From the IMG/VR virus record IMGVR_UViG_3300036761_003285, positions 1 through 58,224 of that record: a stretch of 58,224 nt of DNA; one strand, written 5' to 3'. A program made the translations under genes and the position numbers. Shown one piece after another: positions 51,480 to 58,224 of the stretch; the first letter of the stretch is position 1, and each line of letters opens with the position of its first letter. Under the pieces are notes generated by a model. That model was not told the origin of the DNA, did not search any database, and saw nothing but the letters and a program-made list of their open reading frames with translations. This DNA comes from a virus.

Positions 51480-51847
51480 AAATCATTCACAAAGGTCGCA
51501 AGGTACAGATCCAGGCCTGGCGGTGCATCGTCAAGGAAAAGTTTATTGAGGCCTATCAGTTCAATACTGTCGAGAAGTACCCGTGTCCTGAAGGATACAG
51601 CGACTGTGCAGTGTTTATTGGAGTGGGGGAGGGGAGCCCAGACTTTACCCGAGTGGCGCCCGCACCTGATACTGAGATTAGATTCAAAGTGCGTTGGGGG
51701 TGGTCGGTGTATGCCACCGGTAACGGCCGCTACAGCTTTACGGTCTTCTACGTGAAGTCCAAGCACAACATTGCCACTCCACACTGGCACTTTCCTCGGG
51801 TGTACTCGTCAAAGCGGCTAATTCCATTTGATCCACATCATGGATAA
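51476..51847 (+). CDS. Hypothetical protein
   Basis: 123 residues from GTG 51476 (4-base overlap). Beta-rich: KVQIQAWRCIVKEKFIEAY, IRFKVRWGWSVYATGNGRYS. No motif known to me; composition and coupling support a real gene. Confidence 0.55.
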   Translation: MKIIHKGRKVQIQAWRCIVKEKFIEAYQFNTVEKYPCPEGYSDCAVFIGVGEGSPDFTRVAPAPDTEIRFKVRWGWSVYATGNGRYSFTVFYVKSKHNIATPHWHFPRVYSSKRLIPFDPHHG

Positions 51848-51855
51848 GGAGGTAG

Positions 51856-52176
51856 ATGATGAACCGAAAGAGCGAAATCACCGGCCTCCGCAGTACAGGT
51901 ACGGTCTTCATCGACGGAGTAGAGCTGAGTCCTGCACGATCTCAAGCAGTTTACAACCACTCTCCTGACGGATTCAATTGGGGCTATGGTGGCAGCGGGC
52001 CGGCACAGTTGGCCTTGGCTTTGTTGCTGGAGGCGACGGACAAGTTCAATTCTCAGCGGTACTATCAAGACTTCAAGTTCGCTGTTGTGTCTCATTTAGA
52101 CGAGAACTTTGTCTTGCAGGCGTCAGTAATCTACGACTGGTTGGAAAAGAGGAAGACAGAAGATGGCCGATTCTGA
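51856..52176 (+). CDS. DUF6166-like protein
   Basis: 106 residues, GGAGG site before ATG ATG at 51856/51859. The phrase SPDGFNWGYGGSGPAQLALA followed by LLLEATDKF is characteristic of a widespread family of small phage and plasmid proteins (DUF6166, as far as I recall). Function unknown. Confidence 0.65.
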   Translation: MMNRKSEITGLRSTGTVFIDGVELSPARSQAVYNHSPDGFNWGYGGSGPAQLALALLLEATDKFNSQRYYQDFKFAVVSHLDENFVLQASVIYDWLEKRKTEDGRF

Positions 52177-52549
52177 TAATGTTTGTCACAGATTGCCGCC
52201 GAAAGAGATCTATGATGTCCTCCACGCAGCCGAAGAAAAAGGTATCGAGTTGCCTAAGAGTGTCGAGCTCTGGTGGGAACTCGAGACTGATATGGGGCAA
52301 GGCCTGACGAAAGAACAAGCCGAAGTACAGGCCCAGCACCCGGATTACACAGTGGTCTATCTGGCAATCTGCGGGTGGCAATCGGCACTGATGACTTGGA
52401 CTCTGGCAGAGGGTCCCGGAGGTGGATTCTACGAGCCTTTTACAACAGGACTGGGGCCATACGGCCACAATGACAAGGGTCGACAGCGGGCAGTCGCTGA
52501 GGCAAAACAATGGGCAGAAGATGAAGGCATTCAGTATAAGGGGCCATGA
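52163..52549 (+). CDS. Hypothetical protein
   Basis: 128 residues, overlapping the preceding gene by 14 bases. LTKEQAEVQAQHPDYTVVYL then CGWQSALMTWTLAEGPGGGF; no known motif. The aromatic-rich centre suggests a compact globular domain. Confidence 0.55.
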   Translation: MADSDNVCHRLPPKEIYDVLHAAEEKGIELPKSVELWWELETDMGQGLTKEQAEVQAQHPDYTVVYLAICGWQSALMTWTLAEGPGGGFYEPFTTGLGPYGHNDKGRQRAVAEAKQWAEDEGIQYKGP

Positions 52550-52959
52550 TGAAAATTGCGATGTTAGTTGACTTCATGGGGTCGGGAGAGAAAACTGCTG
52601 AGGACGAGTATGACGAGATAGAAGAGAAGTTCTCGGATGTTCTTGGCAAAGAGAATACGTTCATTCGGCAGGTGCGGCCTGATGAGCTTTCGAACAACCC
52701 TGTAGACGTCTATGTCTTTGATTTTGGTGGCTTGCTCCCCGGGGTTTCTTCCCTAATAAATTCCTATCACAGAGAACTGGCCAAGCAAGTTGAGGACCAC
52801 CCCAACACGCTGTTCGTCATCTGGAGTTCTTTCACAGGTAACGAGTACAATCAATTTCTCTGTGAGGAAGCCCAAGAACGGGTAGGAAAGCAGCACAATC
52901 TGATCGTCTGTAACGGGATGGATGATGAACTCGTTGAGAGGCTGAAGCATCTGAAATGA
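52546..52959 (+). CDS. Hypothetical Rossmann-like protein
   Basis: 137 residues, ATG ATG at 52546/52549. Alternation of strands and helices (IAMLVDFMGSG, VDVYVFDFGGLL, TLFVIWSSFTG, HNLIVCNGMDD) suggests a Rossmann-type fold of a receiver or PIN-like kind. No catalytic residues are convincing. Four-base overlap with the next gene. Confidence 0.55.
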   Translation: MMKIAMLVDFMGSGEKTAEDEYDEIEEKFSDVLGKENTFIRQVRPDELSNNPVDVYVFDFGGLLPGVSSLINSYHRELAKQVEDHPNTLFVIWSSFTGNEYNQFLCEEAQERVGKQHNLIVCNGMDDELVERLKHLK

Positions 52960-53702
52960 GTTCGCCCCTTCGAAAATTCGTGATGAAAGCAGACGTCACT
53001 TTCTGGGCTGCGTCTACAGGTGATGCGCTGAAGAAGTTGAGAGATCACTTTGACTTTGCCTTTGCCGGCGAAGACAGCGGATTGCTCGAGTCCGGTACTA
53101 TCATCGTTGGTGAACCGGGTCAGCTAGAAAGTGATGTTCCGCCATCTGGAGACAAGGCTTTATCAAGGAGTCTTCTCCTGGACGGAGGTGAGGCGGTTGG
53201 ACGGCTCTGTGCGTGTTGCCACAAGCGGGCACCGTTTCCTGGGTGGACGATCTGCGAGGAATGTCGGCAAGAAAACGTGCCGGAAAGATGTGATATGCCC
53301 CACCCCCGCCAAGGGAGGAGCACCGCCATGAGTGAAAGAATCTTTTGCAAGTATCTGGTCAAAGGCAACGCACCAGACAGTCCTGATTATGATTGTGAAC
53401 TCGGGATCGGAGATGATTGTGACGACTGTCCACTTGAACAGGCCAACCGACAACTCGCCGCCGTGACGGCAGCGCGGGACCACCTACTGGCTAGAGTTGC
53501 CAGCGACAAAGAAGCGCTAGACCGCAAGGACGCAATGCTGGATTCCATGACGGAGGAGAACGCCCGGATGCGGAAGGGGCTAGAGGAAGTGAGGGAGAAA
53601 TTTGATCCCGCATTGGGCACCACGCCCGACTTGTCTGACCTGGTGGACATAGAGGAAAGCGTTGACCGAGCCCTCGCCCCGGCTGAGGCGGGGAAGGGAT
53701 GA
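52956..53702 (+). CDS. Long open frame, probably two stacked genes
   Basis: 248 residues from ATG 52956. Residues about 85-105 contain RLCACCHKRAPFPGWTICEE, a zinc-type cluster. At 53328 an in-frame ATG follows a strong AAGGGAGGAG site, and the 124 residues after it (MSERIFCKYLVKGN...) begin a distinct domain with CDDCPLEQANRQ and a long helix. The upstream 124 residues may be a separate small protein that lost its stop, or the full frame may be translated as a fusion. Confidence 0.5.
   Translation: MSSPLRKFVMKADVTFWAASTGDALKKLRDHFDFAFAGEDSGLLESGTIIVGEPGQLESDVPPSGDKALSRSLLLDGGEAVGRLCACCHKRAPFPGWTICEECRQENVPERCDMPHPRQGRSTAMSERIFCKYLVKGNAPDSPDYDCELGIGDDCDDCPLEQANRQLAAVTAARDHLLARVASDKEALDRKDAMLDSMTEENARMRKGLEEVREKFDPALGTTPDLSDLVDIEESVDRALAPAEAGKG
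53311..53320 (+). promoter_or_regulatory. Internal ribosome binding site
   Basis: AAGGGAGGAG, seven bases before ATG 53328, inside the longer frame 52956-53702. It is among the strongest Shine-Dalgarno sites in the region and argues for internal initiation. Confidence 0.65.
53328..53702 (+). CDS. Internal-start product: small Cys and coiled-coil protein
   Basis: 124 residues from ATG 53328. CKYLVKGNAPDSPDYDCELG then CDDCPLEQANRQLAAVTAAR: four cysteines and then a helical coil (DSMTEENARMRKGLEEVREK). Same frame as the longer reading but with its own ribosome site. Function unknown. Confidence 0.55.
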   Translation: MSERIFCKYLVKGNAPDSPDYDCELGIGDDCDDCPLEQANRQLAAVTAARDHLLARVASDKEALDRKDAMLDSMTEENARMRKGLEEVREKFDPALGTTPDLSDLVDIEESVDRALAPAEAGKG

Positions 53703-53712
53703 AAGAAGAAAG

Positions 53713-53931
53713 ATGAGTAAAGCTGCATACACGTTGGATGAGGTCAGATTTGATGTCCGTGATGAGAAGTTGACTAAGGTTTATGCGTTTGTCACTGCAA
53801 AAGGAGATTGCCCGCACAATTTTCAGGGGTGGCATCACAGGACCTTTCCCTCAAGCATGACGGTTCAGGAAATTGTGAATGTGCATTTGATGGACTTCAT
53901 TTGTTGGCCTTTGCAAGCTCCCAAAGAGTGA
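53713..53931 (+). CDS. Hypothetical small protein
   Basis: 72 residues from ATG 53713 after GAAAGAAG. YTLDEVRFDVRDEKLTKVYA then ITVQ-type strand residues are not enough to name a family. It ends the accessory block; a 94-base gap with a promoter follows. Confidence 0.55.
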   Translation: MSKAAYTLDEVRFDVRDEKLTKVYAFVTAKGDCPHNFQGWHHRTFPSSMTVQEIVNVHLMDFICWPLQAPKE

Positions 53932-53955
53932 TTCTCCTTCACTCTCCAGAATAGT

Positions 53956-53984
53956 TTGCTTTACTTCATCAGTTTTTGTATAAC
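53956..53984 (+). promoter_or_regulatory. Sigma70-like promoter before appendage gene
   Basis: TTGCTT at 53956-53961 and TATAAC at 53979-53984 with a 17-base spacer, 42 bases before ATG 54026, which has its own AAGGAG site. The arrangement parallels the promoter at 22798. Confidence 0.6.
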
Positions 53985-54025
53985 ACCATTCGGATAACTG
54001 CTGTATTTGAAGGAGTTGGTCTTCG

Positions 54026-56797
54026 ATGCAACAAGTAATCATGGGCGGCTTCAACGACGCCCTCAGCCAGGCCGCAAGTGAGTACAACTCCGTAATGGGA
54101 GGGATGGCCTGGAATGCGACAGAGTCTACTGTCTACCAGGTCGTGCCCACAGCGGGCTACTTCAGTAAGTTGTGTGTCAACCTTTCCGCTGTTGTAGCCA
54201 CTGGAAGCAATACCTTTGTGTTCACGCTGATGGTTGACGGTGTGCCATCTGCCTTGGCTGTCACAATTGGCAAAGGAAGCTTGTCAGGGAGAAGCTTCAA
54301 CACCGCTGTGGCAGTGACTGCTGGCCAGACAGTTTCCATTCGTTCTTCCTATACAGGTGCTCCTGGAACACCAACGGCTGCGTGGACGATCTGCTTTGCT
54401 TCTACTACTGCTGGTGAGTCGATTTGTATGACGAATGGCTTGGCAAACACCGGTGCAGATCGTTTTGTCCCAATTCAAGGGGCAGGCGGAGCGGATGCCA
54501 CAGAAGCCAATGCCAACAATCCAATCCCAACAGCGGGCACGCTCAAGAAGTTGTATGTGAAGCTCTCGGCTGACCCTGGCACTGACCCAGATGCGTATTC
54601 ATTCACGTTGCAGAAAGGAGGAGTGCCACAGACACTCACTTGTACGATCACAGCGGATGCGACTACAGGGAACGATTTGGTCAACACTGTCGCTGTGGCC
54701 GCTGGTGATCTAGTAGACGTGCTCATTCACTTTCTCAATACACCTGCGGTGGCTCCTACGGCCGCAATCGGCATGGTCTTTGTCTCTGATACTGAGGGCG
54801 AATCTCTGATCTTAGGAGGTTCAACTTCTCAGGCATCTACGAGTGTTGCAAACTTCAATCATGTGATGACAGGCAACACTGCTTGGGTAGCAGCGGCGGC
54901 AGAAGCTACGGTGATGTCTAGTAGTCAGAAGTGTATCTTGAGTAAGTTGTATGTGAAGTTAGATGCTGCTCCCGGAAATGCCAAGTCTTATACTGTGAAT
55001 GTCCGCTATCGAGATTCAAACGGGACTTGGGGGAATACGGGAATCACTACTGGAGCAATCACAGGCGCAGCAGTTACAACCGGAAGTGATACGTCAAACA
55101 CTTACACGACTGATGACTTCTACTTGCAGACCATCTGTGCTACGCCAGCAAGCACTCCCGCCGCGGCCCGCATCCATTGGGGCATGGTCTGTCATTATGC
55201 CCCAAGACTGATCCCCAATCTGACTCTGATTGCCAAAGGTGATGCTACTACGGAGAATGGTGGGGCTTGGGCGGGAGACGCTACACCAGCAGCAGATACC
55301 GAATTCTACAGAGAGGCAGCGGGTTCCATTGGTGGGGCAATTCGTCCCGGTGTAGCGGGTGGTACAGGGTCACTCTGGTTTGCTCCTCTTATTGCATTGA
55401 ACCTTTCTAGTACGCACATCTACATCTGGTTCTGCACCTCAGCCATCAGCTTTTTGCAGACGAAGGCAAACGGAGGGATATACGTCTATGCTTGGACAGA
55501 CGCTACGCATATTTCTCAGTGGTACGTAGACGGTATTGACACCTACAAGGGTGGTTGGAAGTGCTACGTCATTGATACCGCGTCTACACCAAGCGCAAAA
55601 CTTGGAGTGGCTAACTATGCGACAATGTCATCGGTGGCACGAATCGGGATGGGCATTACCACTACAGGCAACCCCGCCAACAGAACCAACAGCTGGGTAG
55701 ACGTTATTCGCTATGGTGACGGCATTACGCTTGAGGGCGGAACAAGCAATGCTCCTGCAACACTGGCACTCATTGAAACTGATGAGTTGAGTATTGCCAG
55801 CGGGAAAGCGTATGGCGTCTGCCGAATTGAAGGCGGCGCTGTGATTTCTCGTGGGAAGCTCCGAATCGGAAGTACGGTTGGAGGAGAAATCACTTACTTC
55901 AAAGACACATCAAAGATTGTGATTTTCGAAGATCGGTCATGGGTGAGTGCTACTTTGTACGATGTAATTCTGCAAGGCAATGCTTCGGCAGATACAGAAA
56001 TCTATTTTGGAGCCAAATCAGGGACGGCGGGAATCTCCGGATGTGTGTTCAAGTCAGAGGGTACGAAGAAGTTCGACGTCACTGCTTCGGACACAAACAT
56101 CACTAAGTTCGGTCTTTACGGCTGTTCGTTTCTTGATGCAGATGTCGTCACTCTACAGGCGTACAATGCCAACAAGAAAGTACTGAACTGTAACTTTGAA
56201 GCCTGCAATGAAGTCGTAGCAAGTTCATGCATTGTTAAGTACTGCAACTTCATTAACGCAGATGACCACGGTGTCTTGCTCCCGTCGCCTAACTACCTTT
56301 CCTATTGCAACTTCATCGGTTGTCCGGTTGGCGTGAGAATCGCCACGATTGACACATACGACTTCTACGGAATGATTTTCACGAACTGCACTGTTGATCT
56401 GGAGAACTCCAGCGCTGGTCTAGTCACAATCCTGAATGATAACGCTTCGGGTTCCAATACAGACACACACACTGAGACCGGAGGCGGGAGTACAGCGATT
56501 GAAAACTCTGTTAATCTCTACGTCAAAGTTGTCGACGAAAACAACGATGCGATTGTTGGAGTAAGAGTCTACATCTTCCTGTCTGCTGATGGGACGATGC
56601 TGCTCGACGACGCAACGGACGGGTCAGGAGAGGTGCAGACTGGCTACACTGATAGTATTCCTGCTAGTATTGGTATTCATATTCGCCACAGCAGCTCTAA
56701 CCCAAGGTATTACCCGATCCAAACCGGCGGAACCATTCTGGCTTCAGGCTTTTCGCTTACGGCAGTTATGATTGAGGACTTGATCGCTGAAGGGTAA
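54026..56797 (+). CDS. Large modular virion/appendage protein
   Basis: 923 residues. Three beta-sandwich repeats in residues 1-390, each with a TAG-x-x-SKL or LKKLYVKL core (YFSKLCVNLSA, LKKLYVKLSAD, LSKLYVKLDAA) followed by a GMVF or HWGMV strand. Residues about 390-600 form a globular lectin-like domain; about 600-830 a right-handed beta-helix type series (GCVFKSEG, GCSFLDAD, NCNFEACN, YCNFINAD, YCNFIGCP); about 840-915 a carboxypeptidase-regulatory-like beta domain (NLYVKVVDENNDAIVGVRVY). Likely a fibre or capsid decoration that binds polysaccharide. No catalytic motif is obvious. Confidence 0.7.
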   Translation: MQQVIMGGFNDALSQAASEYNSVMGGMAWNATESTVYQVVPTAGYFSKLCVNLSAVVATGSNTFVFTLMVDGVPSALAVTIGKGSLSGRSFNTAVAVTAGQTVSIRSSYTGAPGTPTAAWTICFASTTAGESICMTNGLANTGADRFVPIQGAGGADATEANANNPIPTAGTLKKLYVKLSADPGTDPDAYSFTLQKGGVPQTLTCTITADATTGNDLVNTVAVAAGDLVDVLIHFLNTPAVAPTAAIGMVFVSDTEGESLILGGSTSQASTSVANFNHVMTGNTAWVAAAAEATVMSSSQKCILSKLYVKLDAAPGNAKSYTVNVRYRDSNGTWGNTGITTGAITGAAVTTGSDTSNTYTTDDFYLQTICATPASTPAAARIHWGMVCHYAPRLIPNLTLIAKGDATTENGGAWAGDATPAADTEFYREAAGSIGGAIRPGVAGGTGSLWFAPLIALNLSSTHIYIWFCTSAISFLQTKANGGIYVYAWTDATHISQWYVDGIDTYKGGWKCYVIDTASTPSAKLGVANYATMSSVARIGMGITTTGNPANRTNSWVDVIRYGDGITLEGGTSNAPATLALIETDELSIASGKAYGVCRIEGGAVISRGKLRIGSTVGGEITYFKDTSKIVIFEDRSWVSATLYDVILQGNASADTEIYFGAKSGTAGISGCVFKSEGTKKFDVTASDTNITKFGLYGCSFLDADVVTLQAYNANKKVLNCNFEACNEVVASSCIVKYCNFINADDHGVLLPSPNYLSYCNFIGCPVGVRIATIDTYDFYGMIFTNCTVDLENSSAGLVTILNDNASGSNTDTHTETGGGSTAIENSVNLYVKVVDENNDAIVGVRVYIFLSADGTMLLDDATDGSGEVQTGYTDSIPASIGIHIRHSSSNPRYYPIQTGGTILASGFSLTAVMIEDLIAEG

Positions 56798-56884
56798 GCG
56801 GAAACCTTTGAACAGGTTTGAAGAAGATAAGAGGAAAACGTATTACAACGACACTTGGGGTCGTTAATCAAAGGAGACTGACAT
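56798..56884 (+). other. Short intergenic region with small hairpins
   Basis: AAACCT (56802-56807), loop ttgaac, AGGTTT (56814-56819), then a second small inverted repeat around AACGAC...GTCGTT (about 56846-56864). Both have 6-bp stems; neither is followed by a T-run. The ribosome site AAAGGAG precedes ATG 56885. Confidence 0.45.
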
Positions 56885-58224
56885 ATGGGTATCAGCGCTG
56901 ACATTCTCATCGACACCGTCAACAAGCGAATCTACATGGACCACGCCTATGACAAGGATGCTGATACGGCGTATTCGGCCCAGGCATTGTACACGTACTT
57001 GATGGATGAGTTTGACGCGCAGGCGAAGATGGATGACACAGTGCCCATCTCGGCCCAGACGCCAAATGCGTTTACGATGATCAACGGCTGGTTCATCGAC
57101 GATGAGACAATCAAGTGGTTCAAAGATGGTTCGATTGGCACTTCGGGCTGGACCCACCCCACCAACCCGACGGGAATTCGTCTCATCACTGTGGATGGTT
57201 CATTGGCTGCTTTGCAGGCGTCGGATATCGGCTTGGCAGTGACCGGCGGGGTGACGGGTGACACTGGTACACTTCTGGCATATGATGCTGCTCGGAAGAC
57301 CCTTTGGGTAAGATGCGACGCTGCCGGGGACACCTTCCAAGATGCTGATGAGGCCATCACTGTCGATGTTCATGCCGTTGGGAACATGACCGGCGTTTCG
57401 ATCACAGGCGAAAACCTCTACGTCAATCTTTATACGCTGGGTACGCTGACAAGCGTTGATGACACTATTTACATCATCCAGGACGGGGCAAAGATCCCGG
57501 CGTGGTGGGATACGGGCATCACTGGTTGCGACGTTCTGGTCAAGGTCAAGGAACTCGGTGTAACGATTGACAGTGGCAACGTTGTCGTTTACTGTCGTTA
57601 CTATCCGTCTGCCGGCAACGCAGCTTTGTTCGATCATTTCCCGATTACGCTTACCGGCGGCCGACAGGCTGTGCCTCTGAGCACCGGTCTCGACTTGAAC
57701 AACACGTCTGCACAGGCGGATGTGATCAAGTACATCAACGGCGTCACTTATACCATCACGTTTTCCTTTGCCGGGCCTTACAGCAGAACGCTTGGTGGTG
57801 TAACGAAGAACTACGATGTCGAGATCGACTGTGACAATGCTCGGTTGTCAGAGGCGTACGAAGCCTTCAAGTACGTCTGCCGTGAAGGCAGCACGACACC
57901 GCTGGACGCTATGGACGGCGAGCAGTACATTTCTGCAAATCCTGTCTACACTCCGTCGAAGCAGTCGCCTTTCGGCACATTTGCAGGCGGTAAGTTCTTC
58001 GGTGCCAGAGGTGTATGGTTGAAGGATTACAACGACCTTGACGCCAAGAACTTCCAGCTCATCAGCTCAGACGGTACGACCGTCTATCCGCCAAACACGG
58101 TCATCTGTGCTGTTACCAGTTTGGTAGCAGGTGACTCCGTGGCGATGTTTCTCAAGACGGGTGAAACTGGTGACATCGAGAAAGACACGTACACGCTTGA
58201 CGGCCAGCATCTGGCGAATGCCAC
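56885..58224 (+). CDS. Large virion protein, 3' truncated
   Basis: Open from ATG 56885 to the window end without a stop, at least 446 residues. Sequence begins MGISADILIDTVNKRIYMDH; it is acidic, Gly/Thr rich and beta-structured with aromatic strands (TIYIIQDGAKIPAWWDTG), as in large phage capsid-decoration or tail structural proteins. It follows the appendage protein at 54026. I cannot name its family; no membrane segment is seen. Confidence 0.65.
   Translation, partial: MGISADILIDTVNKRIYMDHAYDKDADTAYSAQALYTYLMDEFDAQAKMDDTVPISAQTPNAFTMINGWFIDDETIKWFKDGSIGTSGWTHPTNPTGIRLITVDGSLAALQASDIGLAVTGGVTGDTGTLLAYDAARKTLWVRCDAAGDTFQDADEAITVDVHAVGNMTGVSITGENLYVNLYTLGTLTSVDDTIYIIQDGAKIPAWWDTGITGCDVLVKVKELGVTIDSGNVVVYCRYYPSAGNAALFDHFPITLTGGRQAVPLSTGLDLNNTSAQADVIKYINGVTYTITFSFAGPYSRTLGGVTKNYDVEIDCDNARLSEAYEAFKYVCREGSTTPLDAMDGEQYISANPVYTPSKQSPFGTFAGGKFFGARGVWLKDYNDLDAKNFQLISSDGTTVYPPNTVICAVTSLVAGDSVAMFLKTGETGDIEKDTYTLDGQHLANA

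Overview
The window is a continuous, rightward-transcribed stretch of a large tailed-phage genome with a contractile tail (myovirus morphology). A complete sheath, tube and baseplate gene series is followed by a phage replisome. There are no ribosomal genes, tRNA genes or host metabolic operons, every supported gene is on the + strand, and genes are packed with 1-20 nt overlaps such as ATGA and GTGA. A Gram-negative host is suggested by a small signal-peptide protein with outer-membrane beta-barrel character (47259-47663) and by several LPS-type glycosyltransferases. The host genus cannot be read from the sequence.

Layout. (1) 1-22673, virion assembly and host contact: a repeat protein, neck and tail-completion candidates, tail sheath, tail tube, a gp26-like tail assembly protein with a probable frameshift extension, a short tape measure, baseplate hub and wedge proteins, a second copy of the repeat protein, a collagen-like cysteine-module tail protein, a second Cys-rich protein, then a cluster of glycosyltransferases containing a radical-SAM/SPASM protein fused to a GT9-type glycosyltransferase, and two small paralogous appendage proteins. 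(2) 22798-24437: a sigma70-type promoter, a sigma-factor-like gene, a zinc-ribbon protein and an intrinsic terminator. (3) 24454-44770, nucleotide metabolism and replication: queC, folE, a phosphoribosyltransferase, queF and dpdA (with queE at 36698), a sliding clamp, a uracil-DNA-glycosylase/family-A DNA polymerase fusion, clamp loader, gp32-like ssDNA-binding protein, RecA-like recombinase, DnaG-type primase, a second sigma-like protein, DnaB-like helicase, SNF2 helicase, and an Mre11/Rad50-type system in which Rad50 is split between two genes. A terminator-like hairpin closes this block. (4) 44886-53931: accessory genes, many small, including DUF1643, DUF3820 and MmcB-like proteins, two more glycosyltransferases, the outer-membrane-like protein and several zinc-ribbon proteins. 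(5) 53956-58224: a promoter and two large virion or appendage proteins, the second running off the window.

How the genes fit together. FolE, QueE, QueC and QueF cover four of the five steps from GTP to preQ1, and DpdA is the phage enzyme that exchanges guanine for a 7-deazaguanine in DNA. The phage is therefore predicted to carry preQ1-type modified DNA (QueD is not in the window). Replication proteins are largely self-encoded. The most unusual blocks are the radical-SAM/GT9 fusion within a glycosyltransferase cluster beside Cys-rich tail proteins, the split Rad50, and two near-identical 63-bp-repeat genes 10 kb apart that flank the tail module.

No gap between genes exceeds 300 bases; the longest (22674-22861 and 49605-49774) are described as features.
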